A stretch of DNA of 34,516 nucleotides from an uncultured Candidatus Saccharibacteria bacterium. GTDB lineage: Bacteria > Patescibacteriota > Saccharimonadia > Saccharimonadales > Saccharimonadaceae. The notes below the pieces were generated by a model that worked only from the letters and a program-made list of their open reading frames with translations, did not search any database and was not told the origin of the DNA. The DNA lies in contig CAMHNK010000007.1 of assembly GCA_946186455.1 (NCBI GenBank), positions 1 through 34,516 on the forward strand, given 5' to 3'. The translations under genes and the position numbers were made by a program. This document shows positions 1 through 7,603 of this stretch, in pieces (the first letter of the stretch is position 1; each line of letters opens with the position of its first letter).

Positions 1-314
1 TCCCGGATATCAGTTACATGCCGATGCCTGGAGATGAGGTTTTGCCACCTCCGCCCACGCCACCAATTAGTCTATCTGATTCTAGTAGTCCAGTCCTCCC
101 GCCGCCCCCATCCTCGGCCCCTACTAAGGTCACAGGAGCAAATATAGCACCCGACACCACGGACCTTCCGCTACCATCGTCCGGGCCTTCTTCCTCGTCG
201 ATGGATGAATCTAAAACAACACTTCCTAGTGGCCAGTCGTCCACCCAAAATCAAGCTTATCCTCCTCAGGCACCCGATCCAGGCGCGTTCAAGATCCCAG
301 GGATTCATAGCTAA
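1..314 (+). CDS. C-terminal fragment of a DHH-like/proline-rich tail protein (left-truncated)
   Basis: The reading frame is open from the left edge (codons from base 3) to TAA at 312-314, so the gene starts upstream of the window; the ATG at 18 in the ORF track is internal. The visible part is a low-complexity Pro/Ser/Asp-rich tail. It starts with PDISYMPMPGDEVLPPPPT and ends with DPGAFKIPGIHS. Both blocks match the C-terminal tail of the convergent gene at 627-2369 (PDINYMPLPGDEVLPPPPT and NPGAFQIPGM) although the DNA has diverged. The two genes are therefore inverted paralogs with a conserved tail peptide. The function of the missing N-terminal part is inferred only from the paralog. Confidence 0.8.
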   Translation, partial: PDISYMPMPGDEVLPPPPTPPISLSDSSSPVLPPPPSSAPTKVTGANIAPDTTDLPLPSSGPSSSSMDESKTTLPSGQSSTQNQAYPPQAPDPGAFKIPGIHS

Positions 315-328
315 ACTCTATAATTAGT

Positions 329-363
329 CCAAAATAACCTCATATCAAATGAGGTTATTTTGG
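329..363. terminator. Bidirectional hairpin terminator
   Basis: A perfect 15-bp inverted repeat (CCAAAATAACCTCAT and its complement) with a 5-nt loop begins 15 bases after the stop of the left-edge gene. The A/T ends of the stem supply a T-run on both strands, so it could end that gene and transcripts arriving from tRNA-Asp on the other strand. Confidence 0.75.
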
Positions 364-409
364 CATGGATCGGGCAACAAAAAAGGGCCTAAAGCCGTCT
401 ATCAAATCG

Positions 410-445
410 TTTGTGAAACAAAAATGGCGGATCCGACGAGACTCG
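410..445 (-). repeat. Partial duplicate of the tRNA-Asp 3' end plus flank
   Basis: These 36 bases are identical to 491-526. On the minus strand they contain the last 20 bases of tRNA-Asp (part of the T arm, the acceptor strand and encoded CCA) plus 16 bases of downstream flank. The copies are 81 bp apart. The 45 bp between them include a small GGTC-GAA-GACC hairpin. This is either the footprint of a lost insertion at the tRNA 3' end or a local tandem duplication. No integrase is visible. Confidence 0.75.
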
Positions 446-505
446 CACCGAAGGTCGAAGACCGAGATACGAGTTTCGCTTTTTGAAGTTTTTGTGAAAC
501 AAAAA

Positions 506-582
506 TGGCGGATCCGACGAGACTCGAACTCGCGACCTCTGCCGTGACAGGGCAGCGCTCTAACCAACTGAGCTACGATTCC
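506..582 (-). tRNA. tRNA-Asp (GTC)
   Basis: The minus strand folds as a 77-nt cloverleaf beginning GGAATCGTAGCTCAG. It has anticodon stem CTGCC/GGCAG, loop CTGTCAC (anticodon GTC), T loop TTCGAGT and encoded CCA. The acceptor stem has one A-A mismatch at pair 4. Confidence 0.93.
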
Positions 583-594
583 ACTGTATTCGTA

Positions 595-623
595 ATTATA
601 GCGTACTTTTAATCAAATTGCAA
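595..623 (-). promoter_or_regulatory. tRNA-Asp promoter
   Basis: Minus strand TTGCAA, 17-bp spacer, TATAAT, ending 12 bases before the tRNA-Asp 5' end. The -35 lies immediately past the stop codon of the upstream gene. Confidence 0.75.
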
Positions 624-626
624 GTT

Positions 627-2369
627 TTACATGCCTGGGATCTGGAAAGCACCCGGATTAGAGGCCTGGGCGCCGTAGATTTGGTCTTGCATGGCCGGTT
701 GTGGGCCAAGTTGAGCTGGAGCTGGAGCAGCATTCATATCAATTGGTGGAGTTGGTGGTGGTGGCAAGACTTCATCGCCTGGAAGTGGCATATAATTGAT
801 GTCTGGCACACCATTAATCTCTGGGGCAGTAGCAGCAGCTGGAGCGGCCGCAGTGGCTGGATTCGGGAAATCAGATGGGCTAGCAATAATCGTATTTGGA
901 TCAGAGAGTTCGGCTTGTGCTTCGGCGAGGGCATCTTCAAGCATTTGACCGTATTTATTAGTTCCCTCTCCCAATGTTTCTGGAGTGAAATCAGTTGGAA
1001 CGCCAATAACTTTTTCTGGTTTAACGGCTGCTTCGAAATTATTCGCAGCAGATTGTTCTTCAACGCTTTGCTCGTGCTCTGGGACACTAGAAGTGTTGGC
1101 AGCATATTCAGTACCAGTAGCAGTTGGCTCTTCGACTGGGGCCGGAGCGGCTTCGGTTTTGATTTCTGATGGTGTGGCTGGAGCTTCGGTGGCTGGAGCT
1201 TCGGCTGGAGCTGGGCCTTTGTCGAGATCGACTGGTTTGTTACTATCATCTGGAGTAACTTCGGCGGCAGCACCAGAAAGGCTGGCTTCGGCCGCTTTAA
1301 GGTCGTTTAGAAGTGTAGATTCTTTTTCATTAACAGATGCATCGATTTCGACAGATTCGTCGACGTCTTCTTCGTTGCCATGCTTTATATCAAGTTTAGT
1401 TTGGTCGCGGTCGGATTTTTCAAAGCCCACACCACCAAGGCCGAACAATTGGTTGTCGACATCAGAGGTGATGTTCTTGGAAACGAGTTGCTGATTGGCG
1501 CCGGAGTCGATGAGACGGGCGGACAATTTCATCGTGCGGGAAGTGGTAGAAGCGGTAGCAAAACGGTTGGTCGAGGCAACGATACCAGTAAGAAAGGCGG
1601 TAGCTTCTTCCTTTTGGAGGCCTTCCTTACCAAGCCCGTAAAGAAGCTCGGCGAGCATTTCGGAGACGGAGCTGGCAGTTTTGTCGCTCCATTCGATTTC
1701 ACCAAGTTTGCCTGGCTTACCGGTAGTGACATTAACAACCACGGCATCGTGCATAATGCGGCCGTGCTCGCGAAGTGCATCATCGAGGTCGACACCGTTC
1801 GCAACATCGAGCGCGATGACGAGGTCGACGTTGAAATCGCCATAAGAAAATTCGAGGTCGTCGGCAGTAATACGAGAACGGTATGGAGTAATGAAAATCT
1901 TGACGTAGTCACCATCGAGTTTATAACGAAGGTGATCGGCTTTCTCTTTGTTCAAAGCAATCACGAAATCTTGAAGAATATCAGCGGAAGTTTCGAAGGT
2001 TTCTTCTGGCTTTAAGAATTTCAAAACATTTGGAGTGCTGCCAGAGTAAATTGCAGTGACACGCTTGCCAATGCGGTCCAGATAGAGCGAAAGACCAATG
2101 GCGGCAGCAAGTTCATCAATGGATGGATCAGAAGATAACGCAACCAAAATGTTATGCGATTCGCCAATTTTAGAAGCTACAGCAGCGATAGTTTCAGAGT
2201 TGTCGACTGGGTCAGCCTTCTTCCCTTCTTCAGCTGGAGCATCAGTTGTCGCGGTGTCATCAGAAATAGCATCACTCGGGATGATTGGAGTCGGATTATC
2301 TGCTCCTGGATCGGTTACAGGAGTCGGCGAGTCAACTGGCTGTGTTTTTGTGTTATCCTGATCAGGCAT
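627..2369 (-). CDS. Degenerate DHH-phosphoesterase-like protein with long disordered tail
   Basis: A 580-aa protein. The start at 2369 (MPDQDN) is preferred over the track's 2390 because AGAAAGG lies 6 bases upstream and the upstream ATG falls inside the predicted -10. Residues about 60-310 resemble the DHH family (NrnA/RecJ-like): ILVALSSDPSIDELAAAIGL corresponds to the first metal motif, and the segment around HDAVVVNVTTGKPG sits where DHH would be. The metal-binding Asp/His residues are largely absent, so catalysis is doubtful. The rest is an Ala/Pro/Glu-rich, probably disordered tail ending with GDEVLPPPPTPPI and NPGAFQIPGM, shared with the left-edge gene. A scaffold or nucleotide-sensing role is possible but unproven. 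It is monocistronic and converges on its paralog. Confidence 0.75.
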   Translation of the reverse strand: MPDQDNTKTQPVDSPTPVTDPGADNPTPIIPSDAISDDTATTDAPAEEGKKADPVDNSETIAAVASKIGESHNILVALSSDPSIDELAAAIGLSLYLDRIGKRVTAIYSGSTPNVLKFLKPEETFETSADILQDFVIALNKEKADHLRYKLDGDYVKIFITPYRSRITADDLEFSYGDFNVDLVIALDVANGVDLDDALREHGRIMHDAVVVNVTTGKPGKLGEIEWSDKTASSVSEMLAELLYGLGKEGLQKEEATAFLTGIVASTNRFATASTTSRTMKLSARLIDSGANQQLVSKNITSDVDNQLFGLGGVGFEKSDRDQTKLDIKHGNEEDVDESVEIDASVNEKESTLLNDLKAAEASLSGAAAEVTPDDSNKPVDLDKGPAPAEAPATEAPATPSEIKTEAAPAPVEEPTATGTEYAANTSSVPEHEQSVEEQSAANNFEAAVKPEKVIGVPTDFTPETLGEGTNKYGQMLEDALAEAQAELSDPNTIIASPSDFPNPATAAAPAAATAPEINGVPDINYMPLPGDEVLPPPPTPPIDMNAAPAPAQLGPQPAMQDQIYGAQASNPGAFQIPGM

Positions 2370-2388
2370 TTTTACCTTTCTAATCATC

Positions 2389-2417
2389 ATATTACCATAA
2401 GCTCAACTTAAGTGCAA
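2389..2417 (-). promoter_or_regulatory. Promoter of the DHH-like gene
   Basis: Minus strand TTGCAC, 17 bp, TAATAT. The expected transcription start leaves a short leader of about a dozen bases carrying AGAAAGG before the ATG at 2369. This decides the start codon. Confidence 0.7.
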
Positions 2418-2449
2418 GCGTTTTAAGATTTTTGCCAAATTTTCTACTC

Positions 2450-2478
2450 TTTACTTTTAGAGAGAAAAGAGTTATAAT
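2450..2478 (+). promoter_or_regulatory. rpsT promoter
   Basis: TTTACT, 17 bp, TATAAT about 40 bases before the rpsT ATG. A Shine-Dalgarno-like AGGA lies just before the start, so this is a leadered transcript. Confidence 0.7.
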
Positions 2479-2517
2479 GTGAAGAAGCAATTAATTTTTA
2501 ATCTATATAGGAAAAAA

Positions 2518-2772
2518 ATGCCGATTATTAAATCTGCCAAGAAGGCTGCTCGTCAAGCTGATAAGCGTACGAAGCATAATGTAGAAATCAAGAAGGATAT
2601 CAAAGCCGCGGTAAAGGCTTTTAAAGCCAAGCCAAGCGCTAAGACTCTTGCTGCTGCTCAATCTGAATATGATAAAGCCGTCAAGAAAGATCTTCTCAAG
2701 AAGAATACTGCTTCACGTCGCAAAGCCAACCTTCATGAGTTCGCTAAAAAAGCTGGTGTGAAATTAGCTTAA
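2518..2772 (+). CDS. rpsT: 30S ribosomal protein S20
   Basis: An 84-aa basic protein beginning MPIIKSAKKAARQADKRT and ending EFAKKAGVKLA, typical of S20, which binds 16S rRNA in the small subunit. The track's start at 2479 is a GTG inside the leader. The ATG at 2518 follows ATAGGAAAAAA and matches the family N-terminus and length. Its 3' end overlaps the convergent holA stop region by 9 bases. The holA-rpsT neighbourhood is widely conserved in bacteria, although there the genes are often not tail-to-tail like this. Confidence 0.95.
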   Translation: MPIIKSAKKAARQADKRTKHNVEIKKDIKAAVKAFKAKPSAKTLAAAQSEYDKAVKKDLLKKNTASRRKANLHEFAKKAGVKLA

Positions 2773-3372
2773 AGACGAAAGCCTCAGCAAAAAAGATTCG
2801 ATAAGCAGCCAAGGTTCAACCTTGGCTGATTTCATATCTAGATCTAGTTTCGCGAGTTCTTTTAGAACTCGTTTTTCCTTTGTTCCCTGGTTAAAGCTAA
2901 AATCTTTAATGGCCTGCGAAGCGAGGAGGCCGAAAAACATGATTGGATCTTCGTCTTGTTTAATTTTACTAAGTTGGCTGATGGCTTTTTTGCCGTCTCG
3001 TTTGGCGGTTTTATAAATATCAAAAACGAGGCGGAAGTTCGGGTCTTCAGGGAGTTCGAACTTGGCGACTTCGACTTTATCTTTGAGTTCTTTGAAAGTG
3101 GTAGTGCGGGTGTCGAGTTTAGATTCGAGCAAGATGATGTTATGCGGAGTGTTTAGGTAATTTGTGAGTTGCTCGAAGGCGGGTTTATTCTGAGCGAGGT
3201 CACGAATTAAGATGTTTCTCGTGTCGGAGAGAAGCGAGGCGCCTAGGAATATGTTCGGAAGGTCAGTAAGGTCAAGGTTTTCGCCATCGACAACCTCGTA
3301 ATTCTCGCCGAGGAGGCTTTTAATCTTAGCATTGGCTTTCACGCGGTCGTCGCCGTAGAAGATTCTAATCAT
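2764..3372 (-). CDS. holA: DNA polymerase III delta subunit (short form)
   Basis: A 202-aa protein starting MIRIFYGDDRVKANAKIKSLL, which matches the family's N-terminal (I/L)xYGxD pattern. The track start at 3423 lies in the mutM 3' end. The ATG at 3372 has AGGAGG four bases upstream and overlaps the mutM stop by 8 bases, implying translational coupling. Delta opens the beta clamp within the clamp loader. The Walker-like site is degenerate, as usual for delta. Usual length is about 340 aa, so domain III appears reduced. Identification rests on the N-terminus, helical C-terminal part (LLASQAIKDFS) and rpsT neighbourhood rather than a strong motif. Confidence 0.75.
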   Translation of the reverse strand: MIRIFYGDDRVKANAKIKSLLGENYEVVDGENLDLTDLPNIFLGASLLSDTRNILIRDLAQNKPAFEQLTNYLNTPHNIILLESKLDTRTTTFKELKDKVEVAKFELPEDPNFRLVFDIYKTAKRDGKKAISQLSKIKQDEDPIMFFGLLASQAIKDFSFNQGTKEKRVLKELAKLDLDMKSAKVEPWLLIESFLLRLSSLS

Positions 3373-4213
3373 CTTTCCTCCTCTGGCAGTTTGGACAAAT
3401 GTGGGTGCCACGACCGGCGACACGAATTTTCTCGATCTTGGTGCCGCAAACTAGGCATGGTTTACCAGTGCGGTTAAAGATTTGAGCGAATTTATCAAGG
3501 TAGTCACCTTTGGTGCCGTCGGCTTTGACGTAGTCCTTCATGGTGGAGCCCCCAGAGGCAATGGCGGTATCCATGGCTTTTGCGGCCATACTAAGCAGGG
3601 TTGAGGCTTCTTTTTTCGTGAGGGCGCCGGCTTTCGTGGCGGGATGAATCTTAGACATAAAGAGACTCTCGTCGGCATAGATGTTACCGAGGCCGCAGAT
3701 GATAGTTTGATCTAGTATAACGGCTTTAATCGGAGAGTTTTTGTGCTTCTGTAATTTTTCGTAGAATTCATCGCTAGGCATTTGCCAAGGTTCTTTAGCG
3801 AGTTTTTTGATGAAAGCGTCCTGCTCAACCTGATTAGTGTCGATAGCTTTTATGAAGCCGAATTTGCGCTGGTCGTTAAAGAAGAGCGGCTCATAGTCGA
3901 ATTCAAGGACGACGCGGGTCTGTTTGTTTGGGAGCTCGTCGATGAAATTATCGCTCGGATGGCCGGCGGCGAAGCGTTCTTTACCATCGTAAATCAGTTG
4001 GCCGGTCATACGAAGATGAATCATCAAGGATTTACCGTTATCGAGGTCGATGATGAGAGCCTTACCGAAGCGGCGAATGGCTTTTACGGTGCCGGTAACG
4101 GGGGTACCAACAAAAGATTTAGCACACAAAATCGTGGTCTTCGTAAGCTTCTTCTTAATGATAAACTTACTTAGACCACGTTTAATTGTCTCAACCTCGG
4201 GTAGCTCTGGCAT
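3365..4213 (-). CDS. mutM: Formamidopyrimidine-DNA glycosylase
   Basis: A 282-aa full-length MutM/Fpg. It removes oxidised purines such as 8-oxoguanine and cleaves the abasic site. Visible features are the N-terminal MPELPEVETIKRGL with catalytic Pro2 and Glu3, the central LMIHLRMTGQL strand, the helix-two-turn-helix GLGNIYADESL, and a C-terminal zinc finger CLVCGTKIEKIRVAGRGTHICPNC with four cysteines. It is the first gene of a two-gene operon with holA. Transcription is predicted to be leaderless: TGATATAAT ends 6 bases before the ATG. Confidence 0.97.
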   Translation of the reverse strand: MPELPEVETIKRGLSKFIIKKKLTKTTILCAKSFVGTPVTGTVKAIRRFGKALIIDLDNGKSLMIHLRMTGQLIYDGKERFAAGHPSDNFIDELPNKQTRVVLEFDYEPLFFNDQRKFGFIKAIDTNQVEQDAFIKKLAKEPWQMPSDEFYEKLQKHKNSPIKAVILDQTIICGLGNIYADESLFMSKIHPATKAGALTKKEASTLLSMAAKAMDTAIASGGSTMKDYVKADGTKGDYLDKFAQIFNRTGKPCLVCGTKIEKIRVAGRGTHICPNCQRRKDD

Positions 4214-4228
4214 ACCCGTATTATATCA
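4211..4228 (-). promoter_or_regulatory. Leaderless promoter of mutM
   Basis: Minus strand TGA-TATAAT-ACGGGT-ATG, an extended -10 with a 6-base gap to the start codon and no room for a Shine-Dalgarno sequence. Confidence 0.75.
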
Positions 4229-4232
4229 CACC

Positions 4233-4670
4233 TCAGTGAGCGTAGGCGATGTTCTGCTCCATCGCTTGAGTTTCGAGAGCGGCAAGGCGCTCGGCATCAT
4301 CGATGGCGGAGTTTACAGAGTGCTTAACACGTGCACGTTCTTCGGCTTTTTTAGCATCGTTCCAGCGATCAAGCGTACCGACGAGATAGCCGGTGATGCG
4401 GCGAAGGCGTTCAAATTTGCCTTCATCGAAGTATTCGGCGTACTCTTCGAAATACTCTTTAGCAGCTGCTTCGCCCTTTTTCTCGGCGATGAGTCTCATG
4501 CCAACTTCAACAAGGCAGGAGACGTGCATGGTTTCATATTGTTCGAAATCTTCGAGTGCAGCAGCGACTTCTTTTTCGCTGACTTTGGCATACCTTTCGA
4601 GCGATTTCACGAAACGCTTGATGTCGAAAGTGCAGGCATCATTCGGATTTCGGTAAATGATTTTCTTCAT
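4233..4670 (-). CDS. Small ATP-cone/NrdD-tail-like protein, candidate ribonucleotide reductase accessory
   Basis: A 145-aa protein, not a recognised named family. Residues about 14-85 (TFDIKRFVKSLERYAKVSEK through LVEVGMRLIAEK and AAAKEYFEEY) have the spacing of an ATP-cone, the allosteric nucleotide-binding domain of ribonucleotide reductases and NrdR. Residues about 88-115 (RRITGYLVGTLDRWNDAKKA, then ERARVKH) resemble the extreme C-terminus of class III reductase NrdD (RRVCGYL...Rx N..K..E...RVKH). The radical Gly motif and zinc cysteines are absent. The promoter contains a near-consensus NrdR box, which independently points to deoxynucleotide metabolism. The function is inferred. Alternatively it is an unrelated helical protein. 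Confidence 0.5.
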   Translation of the reverse strand: MKKIIYRNPNDACTFDIKRFVKSLERYAKVSEKEVAAALEDFEQYETMHVSCLVEVGMRLIAEKKGEAAAKEYFEEYAEYFDEGKFERLRRITGYLVGTLDRWNDAKKAEERARVKHSVNSAIDDAERLAALETQAMEQNIAYAH

Positions 4671-4725
4671 GGTTTTCTTTCTGTCATTTAGACTTTTAAT
4701 TTATTATAAGCATTACCTGAAATCC

Positions 4726-4754
4726 ATTATATACACTATATATGGTGGTGTCAA
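4726..4754 (-). promoter_or_regulatory. Consensus promoter with embedded NrdR-like box
   Basis: Minus strand TTGACA, 17 bp, TATAAT, a perfect consensus. The spacer (4733-4748; plus strand ACACTATATATGGTGG) matches the published NrdR box pattern acaCwAtATaTwGwgt at about 14 of 16 positions. A repressor bound there would block RNA polymerase. No clear second box was seen, although NrdR sites usually occur in pairs. Confidence 0.65.
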
Positions 4755-4790
4755 GGGCTTTTTAACACTAAATGTGGAGTTTTTCCACAA

Positions 4791-7157
4791 TTAGAGTTCG
4801 CCCCAATTTTTCCCAATAGTGACTTCTACGGCTAGTTTAATTGCGAGTTCTGGCGCGACAGATTCCATTTCTTTTTGAAGGATTTTAGCGACATTTTCGG
4901 CTTCGTTTTCGTCGCATTCGACGATGAGTGAGTCGTGGACTTGCATGACGAGTTCGGCGGTTTCTGGCAAGGCTTTATCGACATTAATCATGGCCCGTTT
5001 CATGAGATCGGCTTCGGTGCCCTGGATTGGCATGTTGGCGGCAGCGCGCTCAGCGGCTTGGCGGATCACCCAGTTGCTGGATTTTACATCTGGAGTTGGG
5101 CGACGGCGACCGTAGAAGGTTTCAACATAGCCAGCCTCTCTCGCCTGAGTCAGGATGGCTTCGAGTTTTTGCTTAATTGGAGCACGGAGTTTGAAATAAT
5201 CGTCGATGAATTGCTTGGCTTCGCCGATTGGCATGCCGGTAGCATCGGAAAGACCCTTGACGCTCATACCATAGATAATACCGAAATTGATAACCTTAGC
5301 GGCACGGCGTTGATTCTTGGTAACCTCATCAAATGGCACATGGAAGGCCTCAGAAGCGGTCTTAGTATGGATATCGATGCCGGAGTTAAAGTCGTCAATT
5401 AGTTTAGTGTCGCCAGAGAGAATGGCGGCAAGACGAAGCTCGAACTGAGAGTAATCGGCAGAGACAAGGACTTTACCCGCTGGTGCGACAAAGCCGGTAC
5501 GGATGCGCTTCCCTTCTTCGGTACGAACTGGGATGTTTTGGAGATTCGGATTTAAGCTGGAGAGACGCCCGGTGGCGGTCACATTTTGAGTAAAGGTCGT
5601 GTGGATACGGTCGTTTTTGTCAGCGAGCTCCGGAATCGGAATGATGTAGGTCGAAAGGAGTTTGGCGGCCTCGCGATACTCGGTGATTTTAGCGATGACT
5701 GGATGGAGATCTTTTAGTTTTTCGAGTTCTTTAGCACCGGTGGAGTAGCCACGCGAAGTCTTTTTAATACCCTTGGTCGGAAGCTGGAGAAAGTCAAAGA
5801 GGACCTCGGAGAGCTGAATCGGTGAATTGACATTAAATTCTTTGCCAGCGAGTGAATAGACTTCTTGTTCAAGCTTCCTCACCTCGGCTTCGTACTCGGT
5901 TTTTAGACTATCGAAGTAGGCGCGGTCGATGAGCATGCCCTTATCTTCCATCTTGTAGAGGACTGGGATGAGTGGCAAATCGAGCTCAGTTAAAACGTTA
6001 TATAGTTTCGGCGTCTTTTTGAAGAATTCAAGCTGAGTTTGGTATTCAGCGACAAGATTAGGATTTCGCTCTTCTTCCTCCGGACGAGCGAGTGGATTAA
6101 TGAGGAAGGCCGCTTGGGATAAATCCCAGAATTTCTCGCCACTTAGAATTCTCTTGGCAGTATCTTTTGACTGATGCATTTCACCTTTGATATCGTAACT
6201 TAGGAACGGAAGGTCCTTTGGAACTTCGACTGGTTTAGCTGGGGATTCCGGGAAAACTGGGGCGACTTTTGGCGCTTCTGGAGTTGGTGCAGATGGATGT
6301 TCCTTTTCAATTTTGCGAATCAGAGAATTAAATTGAAGTTTCTTGAGGCCGGCAACGACTTTTTCTTTGCTAAAGACAAAATCGTCGATATCTTCTAGTT
6401 TAACAGGGGCATCAAACATGATTTTGGCGAGTTTTTTAGACATGTAGGCGGAGTCACGCCCGGCGCTTAACTTTTCTTTTAAAGAGCCAGAAATCTTATC
6501 CAAATTCTCGTAAACACCATCGAGCGAGCCGTAGTCGTTTAGGAGTTTCACAGCGGTTTTTTCGCCGATACCAGGGACACCTGGGATGTTGTCAGAGGAA
6601 TCGCCTTTAAGAGATTTAAGATCTAAGAATTGAGATTTCTTGATGCCATATTTCTCTTCGACTTCTTTCACATTAATCTGTTCGATGTTCGAAAAGCCTT
6701 TCAAGATGCGCCACATGTGGGTATTTTCGTCGACAATTTGGAGCATATCGAGGTCGGAAGAAATGATGTAGGTTTCCCAATCGCCAGCGTTGTCGGCATG
6801 GAGACTAAGAGTACCGATGATATCATCGGCTTCGTAATCGTCGATTTCGACAAAGTTCCAGCCAAGGTTTAGGATTAATTCTTTTAAATAAGGGATTTGA
6901 GCATAAAAATCGTCGCCCGGTTTGACGCGACCGGCTTTGTAATCTGGATAGATAGCGCGACGCTTCGAGACGGAGGTCTTGGAATCCCAAGCCACGACGA
7001 CTTTGTCTGGGTGAAGCTTTTTAACAATTTCCATGGCGATGGCGGCAAAACCATAAATGCCACCGGTTGGCGTACCGTCGGAAAGGCTGAGGGCGCCCAT
7101 TGCGAAATAACCTCGATAGAAAACCGACTTTCCATCGATTAAAACTAGTCTTTTCAT
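4791..7157 (-). CDS. polA: DNA polymerase I (no functional proofreading domain)
   Basis: A 788-aa family A polymerase for Okazaki fragment processing and repair. Residues 1-290 are the 5'-3' flap nuclease: LIDGKSVFYRGYFAM, YEADDIIGTLS, DLDMLQI and GDSSDNIPGVPGIGEKTA. A short proline-rich linker follows, then a vestigial 60-70 aa remnant (LPFLSYDIKGEMH) where the 3'-5' exonuclease would be; its acidic motifs are missing. The polymerase domain shows motif A DYSQFELRLAA (about 568), O-helix RRAAKVINFGIIYG (about 617) and motif C MQVHDSLIVE (about 738). It is the last gene of an operon, 2 bases after the preceding membrane protein gene. Confidence 0.97.
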   Translation of the reverse strand: MKRLVLIDGKSVFYRGYFAMGALSLSDGTPTGGIYGFAAIAMEIVKKLHPDKVVVAWDSKTSVSKRRAIYPDYKAGRVKPGDDFYAQIPYLKELILNLGWNFVEIDDYEADDIIGTLSLHADNAGDWETYIISSDLDMLQIVDENTHMWRILKGFSNIEQINVKEVEEKYGIKKSQFLDLKSLKGDSSDNIPGVPGIGEKTAVKLLNDYGSLDGVYENLDKISGSLKEKLSAGRDSAYMSKKLAKIMFDAPVKLEDIDDFVFSKEKVVAGLKKLQFNSLIRKIEKEHPSAPTPEAPKVAPVFPESPAKPVEVPKDLPFLSYDIKGEMHQSKDTAKRILSGEKFWDLSQAAFLINPLARPEEEERNPNLVAEYQTQLEFFKKTPKLYNVLTELDLPLIPVLYKMEDKGMLIDRAYFDSLKTEYEAEVRKLEQEVYSLAGKEFNVNSPIQLSEVLFDFLQLPTKGIKKTSRGYSTGAKELEKLKDLHPVIAKITEYREAAKLLSTYIIPIPELADKNDRIHTTFTQNVTATGRLSSLNPNLQNIPVRTEEGKRIRTGFVAPAGKVLVSADYSQFELRLAAILSGDTKLIDDFNSGIDIHTKTASEAFHVPFDEVTKNQRRAAKVINFGIIYGMSVKGLSDATGMPIGEAKQFIDDYFKLRAPIKQKLEAILTQAREAGYVETFYGRRRPTPDVKSSNWVIRQAAERAAANMPIQGTEADLMKRAMINVDKALPETAELVMQVHDSLIVECDENEAENVAKILQKEMESVAPELAIKLAVEVTIGKNWGEL

Positions 7158-7159
7158 AG

Positions 7160-7603
7160 TTATAATCCTATATACTCGCGGCCAACCCTACGCGAAATTA
7201 ATCTTTTTATCACGGCGAGAACCTTTGGACGCTGGTAGCATGCCCCAAGTTCGCAGATTTCCGTCGTGTCGTTTTCGTTGTACTCCAGAGTTGAAGTAGA
7301 AATATTATCATAGATTAAGAGAGTTCGGTTAACTTCGTCATTATTAAAGCTTTCATCTTCGACAATAATGTGATCTTTATAGACATAATAGGTGGAACGG
7401 ATGCTACTTTTCTCGGCATAGTTGTCTGTCACGGAAAAACGGTAGCCTTCTGGAACTGCGGCTGAGATGTCACCACTTATCATTGTATTAAAGAAAAAAG
7501 AAAACAGGATAATTAAAGAAACAGCAGCGATGCCCCAAAATGAATAGCGGAGCCAGTTCCCTTTTTTATAGGCTACATTTGATAGTTTTTCGATATCGCT
7601 CAA
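7160..7603 (-). CDS. Single-pass membrane protein, unknown
   Basis: A 147-aa protein with one hydrophobic helix at about residues 21-40 (YSFWGIAAVSLIILFSFFF) and a polar, probably extracytoplasmic C-terminal domain containing two Cys in CELGAC. The start codon is TTG, overlapping the TGA stop of the upstream kinase gene. AAAGGAG about 8 bases upstream supports this start. It lies between the kinase and polA in one operon. No family recognised. Confidence 0.7.
   Translation of the reverse strand: MSDIEKLSNVAYKKGNWLRYSFWGIAAVSLIILFSFFFNTMISGDISAAVPEGYRFSVTDNYAEKSSIRSTYYVYKDHIIVEDESFNNDEVNRTLLIYDNISTSTLEYNENDTTEICELGACYQRPKVLAVIKRLISRRVGREYIGL

Noticed and set aside
410-526. Two 36-bp direct repeats as a minimal CRISPR
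   Set aside because: Only two copies, and the repeat is the tRNA-Asp 3' end plus flank.
1170-1220. Repeated GGCTGGAGCTTCGG units, possible tandem repeat or CRISPR-like array
   Set aside because: It encodes the Ala/Pro/Glu-rich tail of the DHH-like protein; units are irregular and in frame, with no unique spacers.
985-1494. 169-aa plus-strand ORF and other long plus-strand ORFs inside the DHH-like gene
   Set aside because: Shadow frames of a biased, repetitive coding region; the minus-strand frame has the promoter, ribosome site and paralog.
4770-4795. Hairpin AATTGTGGA/TCCACATTT after polA as a terminator
   Set aside because: The stem has a mismatch and no T-run follows on the polA strand, so termination is not supported.
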